Assembly (NCBI GenBank): GCA_024291935.2
Contig: CM044309.1
Coordinates: forward strand, 5,642,001 to 5,706,000
Direction of reading: 5' to 3'
DNA length: 64,000 bases
From: Okapia johnstoni
Taxonomy: Eukaryota > Chordata > Mammalia > Artiodactyla > Giraffidae
Shown here: in pieces, positions 1 to 10,973 of the stretch
How positions within the stretch are numbered: the stretch's first letter is position 1
How the letters are laid out: each line of letters opens with the position of its first letter
The notes under the pieces: model-generated
What the model was told of the DNA's origin: nothing
The model's input: only the letters and a program-made list of their open reading frames with translations
The model's database searches: none
Made by a program: the position numbers and the translations under genes

Positions 1-861
1 GCACCAAAAAAAGGATTATGGTCACTGTTTCGTGGTCTGCTGCTGGCCTGATCCACTACCACTTTTTACATTCCAGCAACACCATTACATCTGAGAAGTA
101 TGCTCAGCAAATCGATGAGATGCACTGAAAACTGCAGTGTCTGCAGCCAGTATTGGTCAACAGAAAGGGCCCAATTCTTCTCCACTGCGACAGTGCCAAA
201 CCACACATCGCACAACCAATGCTTCAAAAGTTGAACAAATTGAGCTATGAAATTTTGCCTCATTTGCTATATTTACCTGACCTCTCATCAACCAACCATT
301 TCCTCAAGCATCTGGAAAGCTTTTCATAGGGAAAACGTTTCCATAACCAGCAGGAAGCAGAAAAAGCTTTCCAAGAGTTCATTGAATCCTGCTGCTGCTG
401 CTGCTGCTAAGTCGCTTCAGTCGTGTCCGACTGTGTGCGACCCCATAGACAGCTGCCCACCAGGCTCCCCCGTCCCTGGGATTCTCCAGGCGAGAACGCT
501 GGAGTGGGTTGCCATTTCCTTCTCCAGTGCATGTAAGGGAAAGGTGAAAGTGAAGTCGCTCAGTCGTGTCCGACTCTTTGCGACTCCATGGACTACAGCC
601 CACCAGGCTCCTCTGTCCATGGGATTTTTCAGGCAAGAGTGCTGGAGTGGGGTGCCATTGCCTTCTCCTTGAATCCTGAAGCAGGGATTTTTATGCTACA
701 GGAATAAACAAACACTTCTCATGGGCAAAATTGTGTTGATTGAAATGGTTCCCATTTTGATTAATAAAGATGTGTTTGATTAAATAATCAACAATTGAAT
801 CATATAAATAATTATTTAAAATTCAGAGTCCAAAATTATAGTTACTTTTGCACCAACCTAA
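1..861 (+). mobile_element. mariner transposon fossil, 3' part, split by a SINE
   Basis: Translating 1-391 in shifting frames gives recognisable Hsmar1/SETMAR-like mariner transposase: a stretch reading TSEKYAQQIDEMH, then RKGPILLH, PHIAQP, and a tail KRFHNQQEAEKAFQEFIES. The frame resumes after the SINE at about 677 with RDFYATGINK. The element ends near 861 in the terminal sequence TTTTGCACCAACCTAA, the usual inverted terminal repeat of this mariner group, next to TA. It is dead: there is an in-frame stop after DEMH and several frame changes, and the last aspartate of the DD34D triad lies in a degraded segment where Asp has become Asn. The left end lies outside the window, so total length is unknown. 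The closest named family is probably Mariner1_BT/Hsmar1, from memory. Confidence 0.88.
392..668 (-). mobile_element. Bov-A2 SINE (dimeric) inserted in mariner
   Basis: On the minus strand this reads as two similar A monomers joined by a GTGAAAGTGAAG-type linker and ends in an (AGC)n tail, seen here as CTG repeats at about 391-408. This is the layout of ruminant Bov-A2/ART2A. A perfect 10-bp target-site duplication, TTGAATCCTG, lies at 382-391 and 669-678, so the insertion point inside the mariner transposase is exact. Reading frames of 67-141 codons across it are SINE read-through, not genes. Confidence 0.93.
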
Positions 862-1231
862 TAGATGCTGTAATAATTTACCCTAGAAATATTATAGATT
901 GCGTATCATTAAATATAATTTTTATTAATATTTTATTGTGAATTTTTGTATTTCATAAGGATTTGCCTATGTGGAAAATATATGAATCTGAATGCATGTA
1001 GATAATATCCTTAAAGCTAAACTTTATTAGATTCTGAATACAGTAGTTTGAAAATTTTGTCAATAGAAAATAAGACACACTGCTATTAAAATCCAAAGAT
1101 ATTTGTTGCTTAAAAAGAGGCATTTTGGAGAAGTTCTTATGTAGGTGACCATAACAACATGCTTAAAAATTGCACACATATTAAACAACTTGGTAAATAC
1201 AAATTTAACAATGCAATTAGATAATTTTTTT
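862..1231. other. AT-rich DNA, nothing recognised
   Basis: Very AT-rich, with only short broken reading frames. No repeat family or exon could be recognised here. Confidence 0.5.
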
Positions 1232-1500
1232 TGTTATGACAGGCATAACAATGACTCTCCAAAGATACATTCACTTCCCAATCCTGAAACCTGTGAGTAT
1301 TACACATAACCTACAACTACCAGCTAAGAAAGGAAAGGAATGCATTCCCCTCAGAGGGAACCTCCAGAGGGAGCATAGCCATGTCCGCACCTTGATATCA
1401 GACATCTGACCCACAGAACGACCAATGAATGCGTTTCTGTTGTTTCAGGCCACCTAGTTTGTGACAATTTGTTACAGCAGTCACAGAAAACTAGTACGAC
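1232..1500 (+). mobile_element. MaLR/MLT1-like solo LTR fossil, internally shortened
   Basis: The block opens with TGTTATGACAGGCATAACAA, continues through CCAAAGATACATTCAC and AACCTGTGAGTAT, and closes with GCCACCTAGTTTGTGACAAT, TTTGTTACAGCAG and AAAACTAGTAC. These phrases match, in order, the two ends of a common mammalian LTR of ERVL-MaLR type as I remember it. At about 270 bp it is shorter than the usual 400-500 bp, so the middle appears deleted. The family name is from memory and uncertain; the LTR-like start and end are visible. No viral genes are present. Confidence 0.5.
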
Positions 1501-1892
1501 TGTATACTGTGAAACCATTGATTTTGTTCTGAATTGATTTTGCAATTTGACAAAGGTTTATTAATATCCCTGGGCTACATCCAAACAAAAGTTGTATGAA
1601 TTATGTAGCTTACTCAGAATTAATTAAGTTTTAGTAAGACAAAGATGAATAATAAGTTAAACACTTAATGTAAAATAAAAAAAAAAATACTGGTGATTTA
1701 AATAATTATCTAACTACTAGATGGTAATAAAATAAGTCAAGCATTTATTTGATTAACCAAATCCTTAGAAATATATAGGATACTACTGAATATTATTTAA
1801 TAATAAAATGTTCACCTGTTCCAATTCCCTGTGAGCAAATAGAAGTCTTCACGAACAACCAAGGTGACGTTGGAGATCTTTATGAAACACCT
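1501..1892. other. AT-rich DNA, nothing recognised
   Basis: Contains a short A-run near 1675-1687 and no convincing reading frame or repeat. Confidence 0.45.
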
Positions 1893-2079
1893 TTGTTGTT
1901 GGTGGTGGTTAGTCAAAAAGTTGAGTTGGACTCTTGTGACCCCATGAACTGAACACTATCAGGCTCCTCCCTCCCTGGGATTTTCCGGATAAGAATGCTG
2001 GAGTGGGGGGCCGTTTTCTTCTCCAGGAGATCTTCCCAACCCGGGGATTGAATTCACATCTCCTGCATTGGCAAGTGAA

Positions 2080-4296
2080 CTCTTTTTTTTTTTTTTTTAA
2101 TAAATTTATTTATTTTAGTTGGGGGCTAATTACTTTACAATATTGTAGTAGTTTTTGCCATACATTGAAATGAATCAGCCATGGGTTCACATTGTGCTCC
2201 CCCTCCCGAACCCTCCTCCCACCTCCCTTCCCATCCCGTCCCTCTGGGTCATCCCAGTGCTCCATCCCTGAGCATCCGTCCCATGCATAGAAAATGGAAT
2301 GGTGTTCCACTTCACATATGACAATATACAAGTTTCAATGTTATTGTCCCAGAACGTCCCACCCTCACCTTCTTCCTCAGAGTCCACAGGACTGTTCTAT
2401 GCATCTGTGTCTCTTATTCCGTCTCGCATATAGGGTTACCGTTACCATCTTTCAAATTCCATATACATGCATTAGTATACTGTATTGGTGCTTTTCTTTC
2501 TGGCTCACTTCACTCTGTATGAGGGGCTCCAGTTTCATCCATCTCAATAGAACCGATTCAAATGTATTTTTTTTAATGGCTGAGTAATATTCCATTGTAT
2601 ATATGTACCACAGCTTCCTTATCCATTCGTCTGCCGATGGACATCTAGGTTGCTTCTATGCCCTGGCTATTGTAAACAGTGCTGTGACATTGGGGTACAC
2701 GCGTCTCTTTCAATTCTGGTTTCCTCGGTGTGTATGCCCAGCAGTGGGATTGCTGGGTCATATGGCAGTTCTATTCCCAGTTTTTTAAGGAATCTCCACA
2801 CTGTCCTCCATAGTGGCTGTACTAGTTTGCATTCCCACCAACAGTGTAAGAGGGTTCCCTTTTCTCCACACCCTCTCCAGCATTTATTGCTTGTAGACTT
2901 TTGGATAGCAGCCATTGTGACTGGTGTGTAATGGTACCTCATTGTGGTTTTGATTTGCATTTCTCTAATAATGAGTGATGTTGAGCATCTTTTCATGTGT
3001 TTGTTAGCCATCTGTATGTCTTCTTTTGGAGAAATGTCTGTTTAGTTCTTTGGCCCATTTTTTGATTGGGGTCGTTTATTTTTCTGGAATTGAGCTGCAG
3101 GAGTTGCTTGTATATTTTTTGAGATTAATTGTTTGTCTGTTGCTTCGTTTGCTATTATTTTCTCCCATTCTGAAGGCTGTCTTTTCACCTTGCTCCTAGT
3201 TTCCTTTGTTGTGCAAAAGCTTTTTAATTTTAATTAGGTCCCATTTGTTTATTTTTGCTTTTATTTCCAATATTCTGGGGGGTGGGTCATGGAGGATCCT
3301 GCTGTGATTTACGTCGGAGAGTGTTTTGCCTATGTTTTACTCTAGGAGTTTTATAGTTTCTGGTCTTACGTTTAGATCTTTAATCCATTTTGAGTTTATT
3401 TTTGTGTATGGTGTTAGGAAGTGTTCTAGTTTCATTCTTTTACAAGTGGTTGACCACTTTTCCCAGCACCACTTGTTAAAGAGATTGTCTTTTCTCCATT
3501 GTATACTCTTGCCTCCTTTGTCGAAGGTAAGGTGTCCATAGGTGCGTGGGTTTATCTCTGGGCTTTCTATTTTGTTCCATTGATCTATATTTCTATCTTT
3601 GTGCCAGTACCACACTGTCTTGATGACTGTGGCTTTGTAGTAGAGCTTGAAGTCAGGCAGGTTGATTCCTCCAGTTCCATTCTTCTTTCTCAAGATTGCT
3701 TTGGCTATTCGAGGTTTCTTATATTTCCATACAAACTGTGAAATCCTTTGTTCTAGTTCTGTGAAAAATATCATTGGTAGCTTGATAGAGATTGCATTGA
3801 ATCTATAGATTGCTTTGGGTAATATACTCATTTTCACTATATTAATTCTTCCAATCCATGAACACGGTATATTTCTCCATCTGTTTGTGTCCTCTTTGAT
3901 TTCTTTCATCAGTGTTTTATAGTTTTTTATATATAAGTCTTTTGTTTCTTTAGGTAGAAATATTCCTACGTATTTTATTCTTTTTGTTGCAGTGGTGAAT
4001 GGTATTGTTTCCTTAATTTCTCTTTCTGTTTTCTCATTATGGGTGTATAGGAATGCAAGGGATTTCTGTGTGTTAATTTTGTATCCTCCAACTTTACTAT
4101 ATTCATTGATTAGCTCTAGTAGTTTTCTGGTAGAATCTTTAGGGTTTTCTATGTAGAGGATCATGTCATCTGCAAACAGTGAGAGTTTTACTTCTTCTTT
4201 TCCTATCTGTATTCCTTTTATTTCTTTTTCTGCTCTGATTGCTGTGGCCAAAACTTCCAAAACTATGTTGAATAGTAGTGGTGAAAGTGGGCACCC
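2080..4296 (-). mobile_element. 5'-truncated L1 (artiodactyl type)
   Basis: The T-run at 2081-2098 is the poly(A) tail of a minus-strand copy. It is followed by the artiodactyl L1 3' end (TAATAAATTTATTTATTTTAG, then the ATTACTTTACAATATTGTAG motif) and the familiar antisense L1 phrases around 2570-2780. The copy is about 2.2 kb, truncated 5' just upstream of the FADD catalytic box of ORF2. A 12-bp target-site duplication (2068-2079, 4297-4308) confirms TPRT insertion into an older SINE. Confidence 0.93.
2667..4296 (-). pseudogene. L1 ORF2p fragment (reverse transcriptase palm to C-terminus)
   Basis: ORF2 encodes the endonuclease/reverse transcriptase of L1. The open frame covers 3337-4260 (307 codons) and extends upstream without a stop to the truncation point ([19 protein letters not shown]). 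It contains the catalytic [12 protein letters not shown] box near its N-terminus, then thumb-region landmarks such as [17 protein letters not shown] and [20 protein letters not shown] second open stretch at 2667-3011 carries the C-terminal landmarks [10 protein letters not shown] and [10 protein letters not shown]. At least one frame break between 3337 and 3011, and loss of ORF1 and the endonuclease, make it non-functional. Confidence 0.9.
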
Positions 4297-4479
4297 TTGG
4301 CAAGTGAATTCTTAACACGGAACCACCAGGGAAGCCCCCATGGAATACTTTACTTTTTTTCTCCTTTCCACATATGACTTTTTACCTTGTCATTACAAAA
4401 ATTACAATATTTCCTATGAATGAAAATTAACATTTAGCATTCTATCGATTGACATCCAGAAGTAAAGTTGCATTTTGCT

Positions 4480-4514
<35 letters not shown>
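4480..4514. repeat. (CA)n microsatellite, about 17 units
   Basis: Uninterrupted CA dinucleotides over about 35 bp, a length that often varies in populations. Confidence 0.95.
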
Positions 4515-4516
<2 letters not shown>

Positions 4517-5590
4517 AACGCACACAAAATCCAACTCAATTTACTCACATTTTAAGTAAATCAAATATATGAAAATAAATTTTATTTTCTCTAAACAAAC
4601 CAAATATGTGGATACTTCAGTCTATAAAAATGCTCAACGATAAGTATTTTTTGTTTTAATCAATATTATCTCTACATTTTCAAAACAGAATTTCTTCAAA
4701 TGCTAACTCTTGTACTGCATGACAATATCGATTGCTCATTTCTATTTTTCAGTATATAAAAAATGTTCTATAATAACTATTATTTTTATAAATAAATAAA
4801 TAAGCATAAGTATAATTTGGTGCTTAGACCCCCAAAGTAGTCTAGTGAATAAAGAACAATCTCTATTGAATGCTGTGATGCACCATTCAAGCTCCCACTG
4901 AGAAACTGCATTAATATAAGTCCTTGCCAGTTTTCATCATGTTTGAAATTATAAACTTTTTGCAATGGCTTCTTTTTGGAAGATACTTTTATATTTGGAA
5001 AGATATCATGAACAAAGATAAGACATCAGAGTTATGGAAGTAGGCAATTAGATATATAGTGTATGGTGTGTTATGAATTTTAAGGGGGAAGGGAAGTGAT
5101 AATAAAAATAAAGTTTCTTTATTTACCTCGAAATTCTAAGGCCTAACCCATTACTGTATGAAATCAAACCAGAATTATACTATAAGTCTGTCCAGGAAAA
5201 GAACATGGATTAGACCAAAGGACTCATTTTGTGTATGATGAGATCTTGAGTATGTCTAAAAAGATGAAATAAAGAAGTAAGAATGACTCTATTGAAGCAC
5301 AAATTAGAGGAAGAGTCTGTATAGTTTGGTAAGACTGCAATGAACAATGATGATCTTTTCCACTGTACCCCTCATGGCTATATAAAAGAAATAAGTTTTT
5401 AAAAAACATGAAACTGAACATACAATTCACAAAGTATTATATTGTAATAATATATGATTTTGCAGAAGTATGCATCTTAGAACAAAACTGTCCAATAGTA
5501 ATAGAATAGAAGGCACATAAACATTTGAAAGATTTTGGCAGTGACATTTTAAAAAGTAAAAAGAAGCAAATTAAATTAAGTTTAATATAG
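4515..5590. other. AT-rich DNA, nothing recognised
   Basis: No repeat family, exon or long frame is evident. A short AAATAAATAAATAAG-type tract lies near 4790-4805. Confidence 0.45.
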
Positions 5591-6405
5591 TGTAGTCCCT
5601 CCTTATCTGTAGAGGATACAATCCAAGACCTAGAGTGAATATCTGAAATTGTGTATAGCACAAACCCTATATATATAATGTGTCTTTTTTCTTATTCATA
5701 TATATCTATGATAAAGTTTAACTAAACAATCAGGCAGAGTGAAGAGATTAACAACCTTAACTAACAATAAAACAGAACATATAGCAATATATATAATAAA
5801 AGTTGTGACTGTAACCTTTCTCTCTGAAAACATCTTACTGTACAAATTTAATGCCTTTTCCATCTTAACTAAGAACTTACCAAACACTTTGGCTGTAACT
5901 TCTGCAGTGTGAAGCGTGACCACAAAACTAGCATATGTGTCTTTTCCTTTCTTCACAATTTCACAGATGGAAGATTCACTCTTATTGTATATCGTAGTAT
6001 ATCTCAGCGTACTATTTTTTTCCCCATCACTTATTAATTCAGGACTTTTACCTGTTCATTTAAAGGAAGCACTTACGCTTTCTCTTTGGCATATATGAAT
6101 TGCCGGCATCACTACCCTTACACCTTTGTGTCATGATCAAGTACAATGAGACTCACTTGAACACAAGCCCTGCGATAGCACAACAGTTGACCTGATGACC
6201 AAGATGGCTCCTAAGCGACTAATGGGCAGGACACGGGAGACAAAGGGATGATTCACATACTGGGTGCGACAGAGCTGGGCAGGGTGAGACTTCATCATGC
6301 TACTCAGAACAAGGTACAAGGTAGAATTTATGAATTATTTCTTGAATTTTCCACTTAATATATTCAGACCATTGCTGATTATGGAAAGCAAGGCTGTTTT
6401 AGCTA
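5591..6405 (-). mobile_element. Tigger-class (pogo) DNA transposon fossil
   Basis: The left edge reads TGTAGTCCCTCCTTATCTGT, resembling the terminal repeat of Tigger-type elements. It is followed by AAACCCTATATATATA and a run including AGAGATTAACAACCTTAACT. The right half has CGACTAATGGGC, GGGATGATTCAC and CATGCTACTCAGAAC, all phrases I associate with one ancient mammalian Tigger family. The minus strand encodes the remnant of an N-terminal CENP-B/pogo-like helix-turn-helix. It looks like a non-autonomous copy lacking the DDE domain. The exact subfamily is unknown to me. Confidence 0.72.
5696..6134 (-). pseudogene. Tigger N-terminal DNA-binding (CENP-B-like HTH) remnant
   Basis: A start codon at 6134-6132 begins MTQRCKGSDAGNSYMPKRKRK, which aligns with the usual Tigger opening MAPKRSSDAGNSDMPKRS. 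Further on, the frame at 5696-5956 contains KVFGKFLVKMEKALNLYSK and ends in a hydrophobic, non-catalytic tail. The part between is broken by substitutions and frame changes. It would have bound transposon ends; there is no DDE nuclease domain, so this is a fossil. Confidence 0.65.
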
Positions 6406-6458
6406 AGTATATACAATTTCAACAGGCAACCAACATAAAATTACTAATTAGATACTTT

Positions 6459-6665
6459 GAAAGTGAAGTCGCTCGGTCATGTCCAACTCTTTGCGACCCC
6501 ATGGAGTGTAGTCCACCAGGCTCCTCCATACATGGGATTTTCCAGGCAAGAGTACTGGAGTGGGGTGCCACTGTCTTCTCCAGGGGATCTTCCCGACCCA
6601 GGGGTGGAACCCGGGTCTTCCACATTGCAGACAGACGCTTTACCGTCTGCGCCACCAGGGAAGCT
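6459..6665 (-). mobile_element. Bov-tA SINE
   Basis: Complete tRNA-derived ruminant SINE: the head (CGCCACCAGGGAAGC) is on the right and the tail (GTGAAGTCGCTCGGTCATGT) on the left. A perfect 14-bp target-site duplication, TAATTAGATACTTT, occupies 6445-6458 and 6666-6679. The antisense B-box region reads GGAACCCGGGTCTTCC. Confidence 0.95.
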
Positions 6666-6679
6666 TAATTAGATACTTT

Positions 6680-7337
6680 ACATCATTCTATTAAGAATAA
6701 GTGTTCAAATCCAAGCTTCAAAATCCAGTGTGTTTTTTACGCTTCCAGTACATCTCTGATTGGCCTCACTGCTTTCCAGTTCTCAACAGGTGCATATGGC
6801 TAGTGGTTCCACAGTGGAAGGCAGAGATTTAGATACTCTTCCAGCTATTGGAAAACATAAAAAGAAGCAAAAATATTGATGTAAAAGATTTACAGAACCG
6901 GATTTTTAGAATTACTGATAGTAAAGATGAACTATATGTCTGCTTTTTTTAAAAAAAGATTTTTTAAATAACTATAATGCTACTTCCTAAAAAGTGACTC
7001 TAGCTAAGAAGGTAAATCATGGAATTATAAGTTTGTTTTCCTAACTCTTACATTTCAATGTCCTAAGTTTCTCTCATTATAGATGAGTGAAAATGTATGT
7101 GTATGCATGTGTGTATTTGGTGGGGGTAAGATTACTTCAGTAATGTGAAAACCGTTACATTTAATATTTTTATTTTCATTTTTAAACACACAATATCATA
7201 CTAATAAACAGGTCTATTGAGATACCACACAACTTTATCTTCACAGATATTAATAGCCCTGATAAAGTGATATTTATATTTCTATAATTATTAATGTATA
7301 ATTTATTTAAATGAAATTATATTCTATAAGCATCAGG
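6680..7337. other. AT-rich DNA, nothing recognised
   Basis: Contains a short TG-rich patch around 7094-7120 and an inverted T/A run near 6943-6966. No gene or repeat family was recognised. Confidence 0.45.
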
Positions 7338-7554
7338 GAAAGTGAAAGAAAGTGAAGTTGCTCAGTCGTGTCCGACTCTATGTGGGTCGCATGGACTATA
7401 GCCTACCAGGTTCCTCCTTCCATGGGATTTTCCAGGCAAGAGTACTGGAGTAGGTTGCCATTTCCTTCTGCAGGAAATCTTCCCGACCCAGGGATTGAAC
7501 CTGGGTCTCTTGCATTGTAGGCAGACACTTTACTGTCTGAGGCATCAGGGAACT
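7338..7554 (-). mobile_element. Bov-tA SINE
   Basis: Full-length SINE body, from a GTGAAAGAAAGTGAAGTTGC tail to the tRNA head GAGGCATCAGGGAAC. A target duplication is not clear; ATTCTATAA occurs on both sides but not directly abutting. Confidence 0.9.
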
Positions 7555-8318
7555 TGGTATTAAAAGGCATTCTATAACAATTTATTTGAGAAAAATTTTC
7601 AAGTGATTTGATAAATCTGATTTTTGATATTGAGATTATACTACATTACTATATTTTTTTGTAATAAAGCTAATTGGAAATTCCACAAAGCTAATATATA
7701 TAAAGATATCATAAGTACCCTCATTTTATATTCATAAAGGGAAACTGTATTAAGGGAAACTGATAATAAGGAAAACCAAAGCTCAAAAACGTGCTTTTCC
7801 AAAAGTAGACGTTTATAAATATAATATTTGAAATCCAGAGTGGACTAATGAGAAAATGAATCCTCTTTCCATTATACTGTCTTATTTCTTCAGGAAGTGT
7901 TCTGGTGTTTGGAAAAGTCAAAAGAAACCTGCCCTTGCCTTAGCAGATGTAGGATTGTCAGACTCCAGGCAGCACACAATCTGGAGTTTTTTATTGTTTG
8001 TTTGTTTGCTGTTAAGTCAAGTCCGATACCTATTACTCCACTTATTTGCCATTGTGAACTCTGGGGATTAACTTTCCTTCATCAATTTATATGTCTACTA
8101 CTCTGCTTCTACTGCTGGCCAAACTTTTCTAGTCCCTATGCTCTTATTAAATCACATTCAATTTATAGAATGTTCCCCACTTTCTCTTTTAGAAGAAACA
8201 CCAAATTGTCTAATGTTTTAAGAAACTTTTATTGCTATAATAAATAGTGAGGAATAGACATGTGATTAAAGCCTCTACACCCTCTTCTCTTTCTCTTTTT
8301 TTTTTCACTTAGGCATTA
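7555..8318. other. Unassigned sequence
   Basis: Moderately AT-rich, ending in a T-run (8293-8305) immediately before the BovB copy. Two frames of 71 and 116 codons overlap near 7856-8247 but show no recognisable protein features or codon bias. I treat them as chance. Confidence 0.4.
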
Positions 8319-9357
8319 TAGTTCAGTTCAGTCGCTCAGTCATAACCGACTGTTTGTGACCCCATGGACTGCAGCACGCCAGATCTCCCTGTCCATCACC
8401 AACTCCCAGAGTTTACTCAAACTCATGTCCATTGAGTCGGTGATGCCATCCAACCATCTCATCCTCTGTCATCCCCTTCTCTTCCCTCCTTCAATCTCTC
8501 CCAGCATCAAGGTCTTTTCAAATGAGTCTGTTCTTCACATCAGGTGGCCAAAGGATTGGAGTTTCAGCTTCAGCATCAGTCCTTCCAATGAATATTCAAG
8601 ACTGATTTCCTTTAGAATTGACTGCTTGGATCTCCCTGCTGCCCAAGGGACTCTCAAGAGTCTTCTCCAACACCACAGTTCAAAAGCATCAATTCTTTGG
8701 TGTTCAACTTTCTATATAGTCCAACTGTCACATCCATACAAGACTACTGGAAAAATCATAGTTTTGATTAGATGGACCTTTGTTGGCAAAGTAATGTCTC
8801 TGCTTTTTAATATGCTGTCTAGGTTGGTCATAATGTTTCTTTCAAGGGGCAGGCATCTTTTAATTTCATGGCTGCAATCACCATCTGCAGTGATTTTGGA
8901 GCCCAAGAGAATAAAGTCTGTCACTGTTTCCATTGTTTCCCCATCTATTTGCCATGAAGTGATGGGACCAGATGCCATGATCTTAGTTTTCTGAATGTTG
9001 AGCTTTAAGCCAACTTTTTCAGTCTCCTCTTTCACTTTCATCAAGAGGCTGTTTAGTTCTTCTTCACTTTCTGCCATAAGGGTGGTGTCATCTACATATC
9101 TGAGGTTATTGATATTTCTCCCGGCAATCTTGATTCCAGCTTGTGCTTCATCCAGTCCAGCATTTCTCATGATGTACTCTGCATATAAGTTGAATAAGCA
9201 GGGTGACAATATACAACATTGACATACTCCTTTCCCTATTTGAAACCAGTCTATTGTTCCTTGTCCAGTTCTAACCGTAGCTTCTTGACCTGCATACGAT
9301 TTCTCAAAGTAGATAAGGAGGTCTGGTATTTCCATCTCTTGAAGAATTTTGAAGTTC
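8319..9357 (-). mobile_element. BovB (RTE) LINE, 5'-truncated, left arm of an inverted pair
   Basis: The 3' end of BovB is at the left: AGTTCAGTTCAGTCGCTCAG at about 8321-8340, the antisense of the ACTGAACTGA-type tail. The element runs rightwards through the reverse transcriptase region to about 9357, where it meets a second BovB copy in the opposite orientation. About 820 bp of the two copies are inverted duplicates of each other. Confidence 0.93.
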
Positions 9358-9359
9358 AA
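8712..9359 (-). pseudogene. BovB reverse transcriptase fragment (YVDD)
   Basis: This 215-codon open stretch reads as RTE-clade reverse transcriptase: [36 protein letters not shown], then the catalytic box. The box is [11 protein letters not shown] here instead of the YADD normal for BovB; the two aspartates are kept. It closes with LPTKVHLIKTMIFPVVLYG. Endonuclease and RT finger domains are lost by 5' truncation, and downstream parts are out of frame, so it is not functional. Confidence 0.9.
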
Positions 9360-10171
9360 ACTGGAACCAAAATTGCCAGGAGAAATATCAATCAGCTCAC
9401 ATATGCAGATGACACCACCCTTATGGGAGATAGTGAAGAGGAACTGAAGAGCCTCTTGATGAAATTAAAAAGGAGAGTGAAAAAGTTGGCTTAAAACTCA
9501 ACTTTCAGAAACTAAGATCTTCACACCAGGTTCCATCACTTCATGGCAAATAGATGTGCAAACAATGAAAATATTGAGAGACTTTATTTGAGGGACTCCA
9601 AAATCACTGCAGATGGTGACTTCAGCCATGAAATTAAAAGATGCTTGCTCCTTGAAAGAAAAACTAGACAGCATAGTAGAAAGCAGAGACATTACTTTGC
9701 CAACAAAGGTCTGTCTAGTCAAGGCTATGGTTTGTCCAGTGGTCATGTATGGATGTGAGAGTTGGACGGTGAAGAAAGCTGAGTGCTGAAGAATTGATGC
9801 TTTTGAACTGTGGTGTTGGAGAAGACTCTTGAGAGTCCCTTGGACTGCAAGGAGATCCAACCAGTCCATCCAACCAGATCAGTCCTGGGTGTTCATTGGA
9901 AGGACTGATGTTGAAGCTGAAACTCCAATACTTTGGCCACCTCATACGAAGAGTTGACTCATTGGAAAAGACCCTAATGCTGGGAAGGATTAGGGGCAGG
10001 AGGAGAAGGGGATGACAGAGGATGAGATGGCTGGATGGCATCACTGACTCGATGGACACGGATTTGGGTAAACTCTGGAAGTTGGTGATGGACAGGGAGG
10101 CCTGGCGCACTGCGATTCATGGGGTCGAAAAGAGTCGGGCACGACTGAGCGACTGAACTGAACTGAACTGA
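9358..10171 (+). mobile_element. BovB LINE, 5'-truncated, right arm of the inverted pair
   Basis: It starts in the RT domain ([21 protein letters not shown], intact YADD) and runs to the 3' terminus GAACTGAACTGAACTGA. It abuts the minus-strand copy head to head at about 9357. Several frame breaks are present, for example after EELKSLLMK. The start is about 220 bp nearer the 3' end than in the minus copy, so the two were truncated separately or were joined by a rearrangement. Confidence 0.92.
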
Positions 10172-10611
10172 TATGTCACCTCTGTGTAGACTTAAAAATT
10201 GTTAAAGTTTCTCTTGACAGATGCAGCCTGACACCAGGGTGCACAGTGTGGTGACGGAGACAGGAGGTGAGATTGAGCCACACTAATCCCTGTAGGGAGG
10301 TGACCGTGTCTTCAAGCTCTCCCTCTTTTTCTCTGGTACTTGTGACATAGATGTCATCTCAGATTGGAATTGTTAACTAAGGGGAAAAAGGGCTGAAAAT
10401 ATGGAGAAAATAACAAGAAATTAAAAAAAAACAATAGTTGAAATAGGTGAGGGATATTAAAAGGTATAAAATTTCAGTGGGAAAGTGAATGAGTCATGGG
10501 TATCAATGTACAGTGCAAATATAGTCAGTAACTAATATCTTATATTGTAATGATTTATAGTGGTGATCATTTTTAAATGAATAGAAATATCAAATCACAC
10601 TATGTTGTATG

Positions 10612-10737
10612 TGTGCTGTGCTTAGTTGCTTAGTCATGTTCGATTCTTTGAGACCCCATTGACTGTAGCCCACCATGCTGTTCTGTCCATGGGGATTTTC
10701 TAGGCAAGAATACTAGAGTGGGTTGCCATGCCCTCCT
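10612..10737 (-). mobile_element. Bov-A/Bov-tA SINE fragment
   Basis: Reads GTGCTTAGTTGCTTAGTCAT through GGGTTGCCATGCCCTCCT, a monomer lacking the tRNA head. It is inserted in, or between, old L1M sequence. Confidence 0.85.
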
Positions 10738-10973
10738 ATGCTATAGAATAGGAAGTAACTTAGTGTTACAAGTCATTTAGTACAAGTCATTTAGTAACTT
10801 TAGTTACAAGTTAGTTAGTGTTAGAAGTCATACTTCTAAAGCAAACAAATTATAGAAAAGGAGATCAGATTTGTGGTTACCAGAGGTGGAGTCTGGAGGA
10901 GGTAACTGGATAAAAGTGGTCAAAAGGTGTAAGCTTTCAGTTATAAGATAAATAAGTGCTCGGGTTATAATGT

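Larger units (their letters stand above)
1893..4338 (-). mobile_element. Bov-tA SINE split by an L1 (arms 1893-2079 and 4309-4338)
   Basis: The left arm runs from the simple-sequence tail (GTTGTTGGTGGTGG) through the SINE body to TCTCCTGCATT. The right arm, AACCACCAGGGAAGCCCC at 4321-4338, is the tRNA-derived 5' head. The head normally lies about 15-20 bases beyond the left arm's end, so the two pieces were once one roughly 220-bp element. The break is filled by an L1 flanked by a 12-bp direct repeat, TTGGCAAGTGAA, at 2068-2079 and 4297-4308. Confidence 0.9.

Noticed and set aside
66..263. A 65-codon minus-strand frame
   Set aside because: Antisense of the mariner transposase fossil.
8356..8994. 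A 212-codon plus-strand frame
   Set aside because: It is the antisense of the BovB C-terminal and 3' region; the real coding strand is minus.
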